Shown here: in pieces, positions 1 to 9,199 of the stretch
How the letters are laid out: each line of letters begins with the position of its first letter
Numbering within the stretch: position 1 is the stretch's first letter
Assembly: GCA_016215155.1 (NCBI GenBank)
Contig: JACRLQ010000008.1
Span: 169,689 to 233,688, forward strand
Length of the DNA: 64,000 nucleotides
Origin: Nitrospirota bacterium
Lineage (GTDB): Bacteria > Nitrospirota > Thermodesulfovibrionia > Thermodesulfovibrionales > UBA6898
Direction of reading: 5' to 3'
Position numbers and translations under genes: made by a program
The notes under the pieces: generated by a model
Told to the model about the DNA's origin: nothing
The model's input: the letters and a program-made list of their open reading frames with translations, nothing else
The model's database searches: none

Positions 1-387
1 ATTGAACATGATCGCAAAGTTATCAGTGGCGTTGTTAATAGTATTATTAATGGGACTTACAAAAAAAATAAACATCTATTATTAGGTGGCCGATTTAGTT
101 TCGACGACAACGTAGAGTATTTATTTGATGATATTTATGCTATCAGTTTTGAGCCGTTTTCTTTAGAAGAGGAAGCTTTCCGTAAAGACTGGATTGTTAA
201 TTTTAACAGCTCTATCTATGGCGATGAAGCAAACAGATCATGTTTTGTTTTATTTTCCGATACTGATTTAAAACCGCAGAATTTCAATGTGAATACTCCG
301 TTAGACCAGTTTGTACCCTTTGGTGGCGTGTTTAGGAACTTTAATTCGAGGTATTATGAAATCATTTCAAGGGCTCTAAAAAAATAA
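1..387 (+). CDS. hypothetical protein, 5'-truncated by the window edge
   Basis: Frame 1 is open from the first base to a TAA at 385-387, giving 128 residues of a protein whose start lies outside the window. It is rich in Phe, Asn, Asp and Ser, and its third codon positions are strongly A/T, unlike the GC-rich genes from 2194 onward. No family motif is recognised; the visible part looks globular, with no membrane segment or obvious catalytic signature. With the recombinase remnant just downstream, the base composition suggests horizontally acquired DNA. The reading frame is clear; function is unknown. Confidence 0.55.
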   Translation: MEHDRKVISGVVNSIINGTYKKNKHLLLGGRFSFDDNVEYLFDDIYAISFEPFSLEEEAFRKDWIVNFNSSIYGDEANRSCFVLFSDTDLKPQNFNVNTPLDQFVPFGGVFRNFNSRYYEIISRALKK

Positions 388-478
388 TCTGGTTTTTTAT
401 TTCTTGCGAGAACCACGGAGAAATAAAAAGGAGAATATCAAAATAACATGCCAACTGCACTAAGGGGGGAGCCTCTAA

Positions 479-742
479 TTTATACAGGGAATTCATACTG
501 GCAAAGTCAGCACTCATAGTCTTAGACATACCTTTGCGTCATTATCTATCATGGCCGGGGCCGCTGAAGGGACAGTGCAAAAGATACTCGGGCATCAGTC
601 AGGCCGGATGACTCGACATTATACGCACCTGTCACCGGGGTTCATGCAGGCTGAAATAAACCGGATTCAGAGCGCTTTTGAAAACAAAAGTGCTAAAAAA
701 CAACATAATGAAGCGGACGAAAGTTTAACGGCAATAAAATAA
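479..742 (+). pseudogene. tyrosine recombinase (phage-type integrase), C-terminal remnant
   Basis: The frame that closes at 742 opens after a TAA at 476-478. It encodes only the catalytic C-terminus of a tyrosine recombinase. HSLRHTFAS carries the second Arg box, LGHQSG the His, and MTRHYTHLS the nucleophilic Tyr. About 87 residues remain, against roughly 300-400 for an intact integrase; the N-terminal core-binding half and first catalytic Arg are absent. The first ATG (551) falls inside the conserved fold, so it is not a true start. This is most likely a decayed integrase marking an old island edge next to the AT-rich fragment at 1-387. Confidence 0.8.
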
Positions 743-745
743 TTG

Positions 746-751
746 TATAAT
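746..751 (+). promoter_or_regulatory. possible -10 box upstream of the truncated response regulator
   Basis: A perfect TATAAT lies 40 bp before the ATG at 792. A weak TTTAAC sits about 16 bp upstream (724-729) where a -35 would be. The surroundings are AT-rich, so chance occurrence is quite possible. Confidence 0.25.
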
Positions 752-791
752 ATCAGGTGGTTTAATCTTTAATGGTAATAAGTGCCATATT

Positions 792-1913
792 ATGAAAGCT
801 AAAACATATAACATACTGATCGTCGATGACGAACGCGACATCTGCCGTGCGCTGGAATTCCTTCTGACAAGGGAAGGCATAAACGAAGACGTGAAGATGA
901 CCGTAAGAAGGCTCCTTGAGCACAAGAAGGTGCTGATGGAGAATATCGCGCTGAGGCAGCAGTTGAGCCAGCATTTCGGCTGCAAGGAATTTATAGGTGT
1001 TTCCCCGCAGATCAACAAGGTCTTCGAGGTGCTTGAGAAGGTCATCCCCACCAGAAGCAATATCCTCATACTGGGCGAAAGCGGCACGGGCAAAGGCGTG
1101 ATCGCGGAGGTGGTACACTGTAACAGCCAGAGAAAGGACAAACCGTTTATCTCGATCAACTGTTCGGCGATCCCGGAGAACCTGCTGGAGAGCGAACTGT
1201 TCGGCTATCGGAAGGGCGCCTTTACAGGGGCCGCGTCCGACAAGAAGGGCCTCATCACGATGGCGGACCAGGGCACCCTTTTTCTTGATGAAATAGGAGA
1301 CATGCCGATAGGGCTCCAGGCCAAGATCCTGAAGGTGCTTGAATCAGGAGAGGTGATGCCGGTGGGTGATACAAAGGCCACGTTTGCCGACGTGCGGCTG
1401 ATAGCGGCCACAAACAAGAACATAGAAGAACAGATCAAAAAAGGCCTCTTCAGGGAGGACCTTTACTACAGGCTCAATGTGATTGAAGTGACTGTGCCTC
1501 CGCTTAGGGAAAGACGTGAGGACATCGCAGCGCTGGCTCGGCACTTCACGGAGAAATTCAGCAAAGAAAACAATAAAAAGGTGATCGATATAGCGGACGA
1601 GACGATGGAACTGCTTTATGGCTATTCGTGGCCAGGCAATATCAGGGAGCTTAGAAACGTGATGGAGCGGGCCGTGGTCCTTGCCGGGTCAGACAGGATT
1701 ATGCCTGAGGACCTTCCGCACAAGATCAGGGACCAGCAGGGGTTTAAAAGTCTGGTCACCCTCAAAGACAGGCTCGACCATTACGAGGAGAAGATAATAA
1801 AAGACTCCCTCAGGGTCAACGACTGGAACAAAGAGGCCACCTCGCAGGAACTGGGGGTCGACCTGGCCACTCTCTACAGGAAGATCAAGAAACTCGGGAT
1901 TTCGGATAATTAG
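792..1913 (+). CDS. sigma-54-dependent Fis-family activator with a deleted receiver domain
   Basis: An NtrC-type activator of sigma-54 RNA polymerase, 373 residues against about 450-470 for full-length relatives. Residues 8-29 are the first strand and helix of a receiver domain, with the acidic pair in ILIVDDERD. The sequence then jumps at about residue 30 to INEDVKMTVRRLL, which looks like the segment that normally follows KPF at the end of a receiver. The phospho-acceptor Asp, the Thr/Ser and the Lys are therefore missing. The AAA+ domain is complete: Walker A GESGTGKG (95-102), GAFTGA (142-147), Walker B GTLFLDEIGDMP and an arginine-finger region. A Fis-type helix-turn-helix ends the protein. 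It probably cannot be phosphorylated and may be constitutive or a relic. No strong Shine-Dalgarno precedes the ATG. Confidence 0.85.
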   Translation: MKAKTYNILIVDDERDICRALEFLLTREGINEDVKMTVRRLLEHKKVLMENIALRQQLSQHFGCKEFIGVSPQINKVFEVLEKVIPTRSNILILGESGTGKGVIAEVVHCNSQRKDKPFISINCSAIPENLLESELFGYRKGAFTGAASDKKGLITMADQGTLFLDEIGDMPIGLQAKILKVLESGEVMPVGDTKATFADVRLIAATNKNIEEQIKKGLFREDLYYRLNVIEVTVPPLRERREDIAALARHFTEKFSKENNKKVIDIADETMELLYGYSWPGNIRELRNVMERAVVLAGSDRIMPEDLPHKIRDQQGFKSLVTLKDRLDHYEEKIIKDSLRVNDWNKEATSQELGVDLATLYRKIKKLGISDN

Positions 1914-2193
1914 ATTTTGTCGCGGAAACCTAAAAAAGTTTTTTCAGGAAGCATTGTTATTTCGACGACAGGAGAAATCTCTGCCTTAAGATTTCTCACT
2001 CATAACAAATCAAAATAAGGCGCGGCGCCCTCCCCGGCCTTGAAAAAAAACAGGGTGCTGTGCTAATCTTTATAACCCAAAAGACCTGTATTAACGGGTC
2101 AAAAATTCACACGCCGGCTAATATTACTGCCTTGTGGTCCTTTATAAGGGTTAGGCAGGAAAGGCGGAGGATAAAACCATAGGAGGAAGCACA

Positions 2194-2961
2194 ATGGTAG
2201 CATCGATGAAAGAATTGCTGGAGGCCGGTGTACATTTCGGCCACCAGGTAAAGCGCTGGAACCCGAAGATGAAGAAATATATCTTCGGCGAGAGAAACGG
2301 TATCTATATCATCGACCTCCAGAAGACCCTCAAAGGTCTTGAGGAGGCCTACAGCTTCGTCAGAAGCGCCTCGGCAGCAGGTCAGGGCGTACTTTTTGTC
2401 GGGACAAAGAAACAGGCACAGGACGCCGTGGCTGAAGAAGCCAACCGGTCATCCTCATATTATGTCAACCAGCGCTGGCTGGGCGGCATGCTCACCAACT
2501 TCCTTACCTGCAAAAAGAGCATAGAACGGCTTAAAAAAATCGAGGCGATGAAGACTGACGGCACTATGGCGCTCCTCCCCAAAAGAGAGGCCGCCTCGCT
2601 CGAAAAAGAGCGGGTCAAGCTCGACAGAAACCTCTCCGGCATCAAGGACATGAAGGAACTGCCCGGAGTAATTTTCATTATCGACCCCAAGAAGGAAAGG
2701 ATCGGCATAGCCGAGGCGCGTAAGCTCTCCATTCCCATCGTGGCGGTTGTCGATACAAACTGCGACCCCGACGAAGTGGACCATGTCATCCCCGGCAACG
2801 ACGACGCCATCAGGGCGATAAAGCTCCTTGCATCGAAGATTGCCAACGCGGTCATCGAGGGGCGTGAGGCAACAGCCAAGGAGGCCCAGCTCAAGGCCGA
2901 GGCCGCGGCGAAGATGGAGGAAAAGACCCAGACCGAGACGGCCCCGGAGGTGGCGGCATGA
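2194..2961 (+). CDS. rpsB: 30S ribosomal protein S2
   Basis: Ribosomal protein S2, 255 residues, needed for late 30S assembly and S1 docking. The start [18 protein letters not shown] and the blocks [22 protein letters not shown] and [12 protein letters not shown] are typical of the family. [17 protein letters not shown] and [20 protein letters not shown] form the second half of the fold. The last 35 residues are an Ala/Glu/Lys-rich tail. AGGAGG at 2181-2186 is a strong ribosome binding site with good spacing to the ATG. It is the first gene of an operon with tsf, pyrH and frr, and its stop overlaps the tsf start by 4 bases. Confidence 0.98.
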   Translation: MVASMKELLEAGVHFGHQVKRWNPKMKKYIFGERNGIYIIDLQKTLKGLEEAYSFVRSASAAGQGVLFVGTKKQAQDAVAEEANRSSSYYVNQRWLGGMLTNFLTCKKSIERLKKIEAMKTDGTMALLPKREAASLEKERVKLDRNLSGIKDMKELPGVIFIIDPKKERIGIAEARKLSIPIVAVVDTNCDPDEVDHVIPGNDDAIRAIKLLASKIANAVIEGREATAKEAQLKAEAAAKMEEKTQTETAPEVAA

Positions 2962-3827
2962 CGGCCATATCCGCTGAAGTCGTAAGAGACTTGAGGGAAA
3001 AGACAGGGGCCGGCATGATGGAATGCAAGAAGGCCCTGGTCGACGCCGGCGGCGACACCGAAAAGGCCCTCGACCTCCTCAGGCAGAAGGGGCTTGCATC
3101 GGCAGCGAAAAAGGCCTCCCGCAGCGCGTCGCAGGGCCTGATCACCATTTCCGCCTCCGACACGGTCTATGCGATGTCCGAGGTCAACTGCGAGACCGAT
3201 TTTGTGGCCAAAACAGATGATTTTATCGGGCTTGTCGCGGATATAAACGCATATCTCCTGGCCACTCCGGCCGCGGCCGTCGATGACCCGAAGATCTCGG
3301 ACCTGATCAAGGCAAAGATTGCCAAGCTGGGTGAAAATATAGTTTTCAGGCGTTTTGAAAGGTTTGACATATCCGGCAAGACTGCGGCAATCGGCTCCTA
3401 TATTCATATGGACAAGATAGGGGTTATGGTCGAGGCCTCCTGTGAGCAGCCGGCGCATGCCTCAAGCGAAGTAATGAAAACCCTCCTTAAAGATGTGGCG
3501 ATGCATGTGGCTGCCGCAAACCCCACCTTTTTGTCCCGCGAAACAGTGCCCCAGGATGTGCTTTCCCGCGAGAAGGATATATACCGGGCGCAGGTTGAGG
3601 GCAAGCCTGCCAATGTGCTCGATAAGATTGTTGAGGGAAAGGTCGAGAAGTTCTATTCCGATGTCTGCCTTGTTGATCAGATATTTGTCAAGGACCCCGA
3701 GGGCAAGAAAAAGATAAAGGATGTTGTTACAGAGGCCGGCAAGTCTCTGGGCGGAAAAATTTCTCTTGAAAGGTTCGTGCGCTTTCAGCTTGGGGAGGGC
3801 CAGCCGGCTGAACCGAAGAGCTGCTAG
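2958..3827 (+). CDS. tsf: elongation factor Ts
   Basis: Guanine-nucleotide exchange factor for EF-Tu, 289 residues, the length of long-form bacterial EF-Ts. The N-terminal UBA-like domain carries [16 protein letters not shown]. The core has the signature [12 protein letters not shown], the EF-Tu-contacting segment, followed by the C-terminal dimerisation subdomain with [14 protein letters not shown]. The ATG overlaps the rpsB stop (ATGA), implying translational coupling, as usual for this gene pair. The pyrH start follows one base after its stop. Confidence 0.98.
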   Translation: MTAISAEVVRDLREKTGAGMMECKKALVDAGGDTEKALDLLRQKGLASAAKKASRSASQGLITISASDTVYAMSEVNCETDFVAKTDDFIGLVADINAYLLATPAAAVDDPKISDLIKAKIAKLGENIVFRRFERFDISGKTAAIGSYIHMDKIGVMVEASCEQPAHASSEVMKTLLKDVAMHVAAANPTFLSRETVPQDVLSREKDIYRAQVEGKPANVLDKIVEGKVEKFYSDVCLVDQIFVKDPEGKKKIKDVVTEAGKSLGGKISLERFVRFQLGEGQPAEPKSC

Positions 3828-3828
3828 T

Positions 3829-4581
3829 ATGACCATGCGCCTCAAATATACACGCATACTCGTCAAGGTAAGCGGTGAAGCCCTTATGGGCGACAAAGGC
3901 TACGGCATAGACGCCGGCACCGTGGACTTCCTCGCCAGGGAGCTTAAAGACGTGGCCTCCCTCGGGATCCAGGTTTCGGTCGTCATCGGCGGGGGCAATA
4001 TCTTCAGGGGAGTACAGGCCAGCCTCGAAGGCATGGAGAGGGCGTCCGCCGACTATATGGGCATGCTGGCGACGGTAATAAACGCCCTCGCCCTCCAAAA
4101 TGCGCTCGAAAAACACAACGTGCCGACACGGGTGCAGTCCGCCATAGAGATGAGGGAGCTCGCCGAGCCCTATATAAGGCGCAAGGCCGTCCGCCACCTC
4201 GAAAAGGGCCGCATCGTAATTTTCGCCGCCGGCACCGGAAACCCTTATTTTACTACGGACACCGCGGCTGCGCTCCGGGCGATGGAGATAGGCGCCGACA
4301 TAATACTTAAAGGCACCAAGGTTGACGGTGTCTATTCATCCGACCCTGTTAAAGACCCCAAGGCCACCAAGTTTGCTGAACTTACCTATATGGAAGTGCT
4401 CAAAAGGGGCCTTGGCGTGATGGATTCCACCGCGGTATCTTTATGTATGGACAATAACCTCCCTATTGTGGTATTTAATTTAAAGGGGAAAGGAAGCATA
4501 AGGAAGGTGGTTGAAGGCAGAAAAGTAGGCACTATTGTTAGGGGGACCAATGATCCAGGAACACAGAAAAAAGCTCAATGA
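3829..4581 (+). CDS. pyrH: UMP kinase
   Basis: Phosphorylates UMP to UDP in pyrimidine nucleotide synthesis; amino-acid kinase fold. I place the start at 3829, one base after the tsf stop, because [19 protein letters not shown] matches the family N-terminus. The frame is open further upstream, but that part lies inside tsf. Visible motifs are LVKVSGEAL (phosphate loop), [11 protein letters not shown], the central [20 protein letters not shown] block that contacts substrate, and [15 protein letters not shown]. The 250 residues are slightly more than the usual ~240. The 3' end overlaps frr by 32 bases. Confidence 0.97.
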   Translation: MTMRLKYTRILVKVSGEALMGDKGYGIDAGTVDFLARELKDVASLGIQVSVVIGGGNIFRGVQASLEGMERASADYMGMLATVINALALQNALEKHNVPTRVQSAIEMRELAEPYIRRKAVRHLEKGRIVIFAAGTGNPYFTTDTAAALRAMEIGADIILKGTKVDGVYSSDPVKDPKATKFAELTYMEVLKRGLGVMDSTAVSLCMDNNLPIVVFNLKGKGSIRKVVEGRKVGTIVRGTNDPGTQKKAQ

Positions 4582-5107
4582 CAGGATGAACGGCGCCATA
4601 GAGGCGCTGAAAAAGGAGTTTTCAAGCGTCAGAACAGGCAGGGCCTCCCTGGCCCTTCTGGATGGTCTGGCCATAGACTATTATGGAACGCATACCCCTA
4701 TCCAGCAGCTCGCCAATCTGAGCGTCCCTGAGCCGAGGCAGATCGTCATCCAGCCCTGGGAGCACAAGATAATCCCTGAGATCGAGAAGGCCATCATGAA
4801 GTCCGACCTTGGGCTTACCCCCATGAATGACGGCAAGATGATCAGGATAAACATACCGACACTCACGGAAGAGCGGAGGAAACAGCTTGTAAAGGTCGTA
4901 AGAAAAAGGGCCGAGGAGGGCAAGATAGCCGTCCGCAATATCCGGCGGGACGCCAACGAGGAGCTGAAAAAGCTCGAGAAGGAAAAACACCTGAGCGAAG
5001 ACGATGCCAAAAAGGAACACGACGATATACAGAAGATCACGGACGCGTTCATCAAGAAGATCGACGAGATAGTTGAACATAAAGAAAAAGAGATAATGGA
5101 GGTTTAA
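4550..5107 (+). CDS. frr: ribosome recycling factor
   Basis: Splits post-termination ribosomes together with EF-G. From the ATG at 4550 the protein has 185 residues, exactly the family norm. A TTG at 4535 is in frame but less likely, since AGGGGGA just upstream serves 4550. Characteristic blocks are [51 protein letters not shown] and [14 protein letters not shown] [18 protein letters not shown]. The start lies within the pyrH 3' end, so the two are probably translationally coupled. Confidence 0.97.
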   Translation: MIQEHRKKLNDRMNGAIEALKKEFSSVRTGRASLALLDGLAIDYYGTHTPIQQLANLSVPEPRQIVIQPWEHKIIPEIEKAIMKSDLGLTPMNDGKMIRINIPTLTEERRKQLVKVVRKRAEEGKIAVRNIRRDANEELKKLEKEKHLSEDDAKKEHDDIQKITDAFIKKIDEIVEHKEKEIMEV

Positions 5108-5111
5108 TGCG

Positions 5112-5249
5112 ATGAACAGTAATTTCATGCTAAAGGTTGAAGACGCGAAGCTGCCTGATATACAGAAGGCCCTCCAGCAGGCAGGCATCAAGGTAAGAAG
5201 CATAATAGAGACGTTCAAGGAAGAAACGAAGAAGGAAGAAACGCAATAA
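5112..5249 (+). CDS. small hypothetical protein, 45 residues
   Basis: A short frame fills the gap between frr and the DksA-like gene. It begins at ATG 5112 (MNSNFMLKVEDAKLPDIQK) and ends in a TAA at 5247-5249 that shares its last base with the next ATG. GGAGG about 9 bases upstream would serve as ribosome binding site. The product is charged and probably helical, with a Lys/Glu-rich end (FKEETKKEETQ). No family is recognised. The one-base overlap, ribosome binding site and codon use matching the neighbours support translation. A peptide purely for coupling is an alternative. Confidence 0.55.
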   Translation: MNSNFMLKVEDAKLPDIQKALQQAGIKVRSIIETFKEETKKEETQ

Positions 5250-5911
5250 TGGCATTAAAGAAACAGCCCGGAGCGAAGCAGGCGAACAGGAAAACATCTG
5301 CCCCCGCCCCGGCAAAAAAGACTGTGGCCAAAAAGCCCCCTGTTTCGGGAAAAAAGAACCAGACGGTAAAACCCGTTTCAGGGCCGGACGCAAAGACGGC
5401 CCCGAAGCAAATAAGCGGGAAATCCCCTGAAGTCAGGACCGCACCGCTTAAACAGAAAGAGACCCAGAAAAAAGGGAGTTCATCCCCTCAAAATAAAGTG
5501 AGGAACGTTATAAAGAATATGCCACCAGAAAGAGACAGGATGCAGGACCTCAAGACAGCGCTTCTGAAGAAAAAAGAGGCGATAGTAAAAGAGGCCAAAG
5601 ACGAAATAGCGAAATACGTAAGCGGTGAAAACAGGCAGCTTGTCGATACGGCGGTGGATGAGGGGGACTGGGCAACAGTGGACATCTCCGAGGACATCAA
5701 CCTCATGAGGCTCGACGCCCACCGGAGACTGATGCTTGAAATTGACGAGGCCCTGAGGAAGATCAGGGAAGGGACCTACGGTATATGTGAGGAGTGCGGC
5801 GAAGAGATCAGCGAAAAGAGGCTGAATGTAATGCCGGCGGCAACCCTATGCATCTCCTGCAAGGAAAACAGGGAGCAGTTAGAGGCAGTAGCCAAAGAAG
5901 AGACCGACTGA
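5249..5911 (+). CDS. TraR/DksA-family zinc-finger protein with long basic N-terminal extension
   Basis: Probable RNA polymerase secondary-channel protein of the DksA/TraR family, 220 residues. Residues 1-90 are a Lys/Ala/Pro-rich low-complexity extension not found in classical DksA. Residues 95-175 form the coiled-coil, and DEGDWA (137-142) fits the DxxDxA tip motif that DksA uses near the polymerase active site. The C4 zinc finger uses C180, C183, C201 and C204 within GICEECGEEI and LCISCKE. Its position after rpsB-tsf-pyrH-frr suggests co-expression with translation genes. Whether it acts with ppGpp as true DksA cannot be told. Confidence 0.85.
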   Translation: MALKKQPGAKQANRKTSAPAPAKKTVAKKPPVSGKKNQTVKPVSGPDAKTAPKQISGKSPEVRTAPLKQKETQKKGSSSPQNKVRNVIKNMPPERDRMQDLKTALLKKKEAIVKEAKDEIAKYVSGENRQLVDTAVDEGDWATVDISEDINLMRLDAHRRLMLEIDEALRKIREGTYGICEECGEEISEKRLNVMPAATLCISCKENREQLEAVAKEETD

Positions 5912-5979
5912 CAGACCCCCCGATACGTCCTGCCGTTTCAGTTGACCACAAATATCAAAATCTATTTCCAACAACCGCG

Positions 5980-7281
5980 CTAATACGGATAGAAGAAAAA
6001 AAAGACAAGGGAGAGCCCCGCGAGGAACCAGAGCCCCGCGGGCACCTCTTTCCATCTCCCTGACAGGGTTTTAATTAACGGATGAAGGACGAACCCCGCT
6101 GTCATTCCTATCCCTATGTTATAGGTAAAGCTCATAAGGACGATGATCGTAAACACCGGTAAAAGATCGGTCAGGTCATCGAAATCAAGTTTTCTTATCG
6201 AAGTAAGCATGAGCATCCCCACGATGACCAGCGCCGGGCCATACGCATAAGGAGGCACCGCGGCGAAGACAGGTCCGAAAAAAAGGGCGCTGAGAAAAAG
6301 AAACGCGGTGACGACGGAGGTAAGTCCGGACCTGCCCCCCGCCTCGATCCCGGCTGCCGACTCTATATAGGCCCCTGAGGTCGTCGTGCCCAAGACCGCT
6401 CCGGCCATTGTGGACAGGGAATCGCAGAGCATCGGTTTTTCGATTTCCGGGAGGTTACCCCTGTCATCGAGAAACCCCGCCTTATAGGAAAGGCCGATTA
6501 GTGTGCCCATTGTGTCCACGAAGATCATTACCAGCATAGTCAGTATCACCGGGAAGGCCTCAAATTTCATGGCCCCCGCTATATCGAGTTTCGAAAATAC
6601 GGGAGCGAGTGAGGGCGGGGGTTCGACTATCGCCCCGGAAATTTTTATCATGCCGGTAAAAATAGCGGCTAACGTCACTGAAATTACCCCTATAAATATC
6701 GCCCCCTTCACTTTCCGTATCATCAATATGCCCATTATCATGAACCCTAGGACAGAAAGAATGACGGTTTTATCAGTAAAGTTGCCTACATGAACGGGGG
6801 CCCCCGGGACACCAAGCTTTACTATGCCGGCTTCATTGAGACCGATAAAGGTAAGAAAAAGTCCAATGCCGGCGCTGAAGGCGATCTTCAGTTGCTCAGG
6901 GATCGAATTAACCAGCCAGGTCCGGATCCGAAGGAGGGTGAGCACCGCAAAGAGAAGTCCGCTTATGAAGATCGCGCCGAGGGCGGTCTGCCAGCTGTAT
7001 CCGAGCACTTTAACGACCGTAAACGCGACAAACGCATTCTCCCCCATGTAGGGCGCAACGGCGAATGGTCTTTTCGCGTACAGGCCCATCATCAGCGTGC
7101 CGACAAAGGCGGTGAGGATCGTGGCCGTCATCGAGGCGCCAAAGGGGATCCCTGCCGCCTCAAGGATTTTGGGGTTCACAATAACAATGTACGACATGGT
7201 AATAAAAGTTGTCGCCCCTGCGATGACTTCCTGTTTGATACTGGTGTTGAGCTCTCTCAGCCTGAAATATCGGGAGATCAT
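5980..7281 (-). CDS. NCS2-family purine permease, AzgA/PbuG-like
   Basis: Inner-membrane nucleobase transporter, 433 residues, with about 12-14 hydrophobic segments. The N-terminus (RELNTSIKQEVIAGATTFITMSYIVIVNP) and the block APYMGENAFVAF are typical of the AzgA branch (guanine/hypoxanthine/adenine uptake). VDTMGTLIGLSYKAGFLDD and the GTTTSGAYIESAAGIEAGGR segment are also typical. It is convergent with the dksA-like gene and is followed upstream by the separate minus-strand pump operon. The substrate is inferred from branch-level similarity only. Confidence 0.9.
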   Translation of the reverse strand: MISRYFRLRELNTSIKQEVIAGATTFITMSYIVIVNPKILEAAGIPFGASMTATILTAFVGTLMMGLYAKRPFAVAPYMGENAFVAFTVVKVLGYSWQTALGAIFISGLLFAVLTLLRIRTWLVNSIPEQLKIAFSAGIGLFLTFIGLNEAGIVKLGVPGAPVHVGNFTDKTVILSVLGFMIMGILMIRKVKGAIFIGVISVTLAAIFTGMIKISGAIVEPPPSLAPVFSKLDIAGAMKFEAFPVILTMLVMIFVDTMGTLIGLSYKAGFLDDRGNLPEIEKPMLCDSLSTMAGAVLGTTTSGAYIESAAGIEAGGRSGLTSVVTAFLFLSALFFGPVFAAVPPYAYGPALVIVGMLMLTSIRKLDFDDLTDLLPVFTIIVLMSFTYNIGIGMTAGFVLHPLIKTLSGRWKEVPAGLWFLAGLSLVFFFFYPY

Positions 7282-7332
7282 TAAGTCCGCCTTCTGGCCA
7301 TTTTGTCAGTTTATCCGCATCAGCTTACGGTC

Positions 7333-8529
7333 TCAGTTGGAGCGGAGCGCGACGATCGGGTCCAGCCTGGAGGCCTGACGCGCCGGATAAAATCCGAAAA
7401 AGATGCCGACTACCGAGGACACCCCTACCCCAAGGAAGATCGCCATATAGGATACCCCAAACTGCCACTTTGCAAAATAGGCGGCGAGATAGGACCCTCC
7501 CACCCCGACCAGGATGCCGAAGAGTCCCCCTATCATAGAAAGGATTATCGACTCCATAAGAAACTGGCCCATAATATCGTTCTGCCTTGCACCCAGGGCG
7601 CGGCGGATACCTATCTCCTTCCGCCTTTCAGTCACTGATACCAGCATCACGTTCATGACGCCGACCCCGCCGACTATGAGCGCTATGCTGCCGATGGCGC
7701 CCAGAAGCAGCGTAAACATCTGCATCTGCTTTTCCATCTGGGCGATCACTTCCTCCGGAGAGCTGATTTTGACATTAGCGGTCACATTTTTTGTGAAGAA
7801 TTCCTTCACCTCGGCCTGGGCGGTGCGATGAGACGCCCCGGGACGCACTCTCGCGGTGATATTTGTAATGTCCCAGAGGTTTTTCACCCTCATGGCCGTC
7901 GATATATGGATATACACGGTCTGATTGGGGTCGAATGTCCTCATGCCTCCCGGGGTTGAGCTGTCCATCGTCCCGATTACCGTAAAGAGGAGATCATTGA
8001 CCTTGATCGTCCTGCCGATAACGTCGCCTGCTCCCAGCCCCTGAAGTTTCTGGTACGCGCCGTTTCCAAGTACGCAGAAATGGCTGTTTTCGTCGAGGTC
8101 GGATATGAAACGGCCCTTCAGCACCTTCACCTTATTGATATCGGGAAAGTTTTCGGTCACCCCGAGCAATACCAGACCATCGAGTTTTTTTCCGGAGAAA
8201 CTCATCTCACCTCCGAGGTTGACATTCGGCGAGACCTGGTCTATCGAAGGACATGCGGCGGGGATCGAAAGCGCTTCCTTAAGCCCCAGAAAATCCCTTT
8301 TTTTCGACGCGCCTCCCGCGTCAGCCGCCGGGTCTTTGCTAATATTTAGTATGTCGGTCCCCATTTCCCTGAACTGCGTCATGACCTCGGCCTGGACTAT
8401 CTTGCCTATCGATACCATCGCGATGACCGAGCCGATGCCGATGACTATGCCTATGAGGGCAAGTATCGTCCTTTGCTTCGCCGAGGAGAGGCTTCTTACC
8501 GCTTCCTTGAGGTTGGCCCTGAATATCAT
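7333..8529 (-). CDS. MacB-like ABC transporter permease
   Basis: Membrane subunit of a tripartite efflux or lipoprotein-type ABC system, 398 residues from the ATG at 8529 (MIFRANLKEAVRSLSS). That start overlaps the ATPase stop by 4 bases; a longer frame exists but would lie inside the ATPase gene. The first transmembrane helix (TILALIGIVIGIGSVIAMVSI) is followed by a ~220-residue periplasmic MacB_PCD domain. Three C-terminal FtsX-type helices include VGGVGVMNVMLVSVTERRKEIGIRRALGA. In classical MacB the ATPase is fused to this permease; here they are separate genes. Last gene of the operon starting at 13691. Confidence 0.93.
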   Translation of the reverse strand: MIFRANLKEAVRSLSSAKQRTILALIGIVIGIGSVIAMVSIGKIVQAEVMTQFREMGTDILNISKDPAADAGGASKKRDFLGLKEALSIPAACPSIDQVSPNVNLGGEMSFSGKKLDGLVLLGVTENFPDINKVKVLKGRFISDLDENSHFCVLGNGAYQKLQGLGAGDVIGRTIKVNDLLFTVIGTMDSSTPGGMRTFDPNQTVYIHISTAMRVKNLWDITNITARVRPGASHRTAQAEVKEFFTKNVTANVKISSPEEVIAQMEKQMQMFTLLLGAIGSIALIVGGVGVMNVMLVSVTERRKEIGIRRALGARQNDIMGQFLMESIILSMIGGLFGILVGVGGSYLAAYFAKWQFGVSYMAIFLGVGVSSVVGIFFGFYPARQASRLDPIVALRSN

Positions 8530-9194
8530 TGCTCGATTATCGTCCCGTCTTTCATATAGACAAAGCGTTTGCACTGTTTCGCGATGCCGGGGTCATGGGT
8601 GATTATAACGACAGTGATGCCTTCCTCTTCGTTGAGGCGCCTGAAGAGGTCCATTATCTCCTGTCCCACTTTTGTGTCGAGGGCGCCGGTGGGTTCATCC
8701 GCGAGGATAAGAGACGGCCTGCCGGCGATCGCCCGCGCGATCGCCACCCTCTGCTGCTGGCCGCCGGAGAGTTCCGTGGGATTGTGCGACGCGCGTTCGT
8801 GCATGTTGACTTTTTTTAGATATTCGAGCGACCGCGTTCTTATTTCCTGTTCTCTCTCCCCCCTGTATATGAGCGGCAGGCCTACATTATCAAGGGCGCT
8901 CAGCCTGGGCAGAAGATGATATTGCTGAAAAACAAACCCGATGCTCCTGTTTCTTATCCGCGAGAGGTTATCGTCGTCGGTATAGGTCACCGGGGTCCCC
9001 ATGATCGCATAAGTCCCGGATGTGGGCTTGTCAAGAAGGCCAAGGATGTTCATCAGGGTCGATTTCCCGCACCCTGAGGGCCCCATTATGGCCATAAGCT
9101 CGCCGGTGACGACCTTGAGATTAACGCCTTTTAAGATCTCGATCTCGGTCGGCCCGATCCTGTATGATTTCCTTATATCTGACAGCTCCAGCAT
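8526..9194 (-). CDS. ABC transporter ATPase, MacB/LolD type
   Basis: Cytoplasmic ATPase of the pump, 222 residues, the normal length for the LolD/MacB class. Walker A is GPSGCGKST, the signature LSGGQQQRVAIARA, Walker B LILADEPTGALD, and the switch His lies in VVIITHDPGIA. The Q-loop block FVFQQYHLLPRLSALDNV is also typical. The ATG at 9194 begins MLELSDIRKSYRIG, 5 bases after the adaptor gene stop, and the 3' end overlaps the permease start by 4 bases, so subunits are probably made together. Confidence 0.95.
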   Translation of the reverse strand: MLELSDIRKSYRIGPTEIEILKGVNLKVVTGELMAIMGPSGCGKSTLMNILGLLDKPTSGTYAIMGTPVTYTDDDNLSRIRNRSIGFVFQQYHLLPRLSALDNVGLPLIYRGEREQEIRTRSLEYLKKVNMHERASHNPTELSGGQQQRVAIARAIAGRPSLILADEPTGALDTKVGQEIMDLFRRLNEEEGITVVIITHDPGIAKQCKRFVYMKDGTIIEQ

Positions 9195-9199
9195 CGCGG

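Noticed and set aside
2460..3458. 332-codon open frame on the minus strand opposite rpsB and tsf
   Set aside because: It lies entirely antisense to well-recognised S2 and EF-Ts genes; GC-rich codon structure creates such shadow frames. No domain is recognisable in it.
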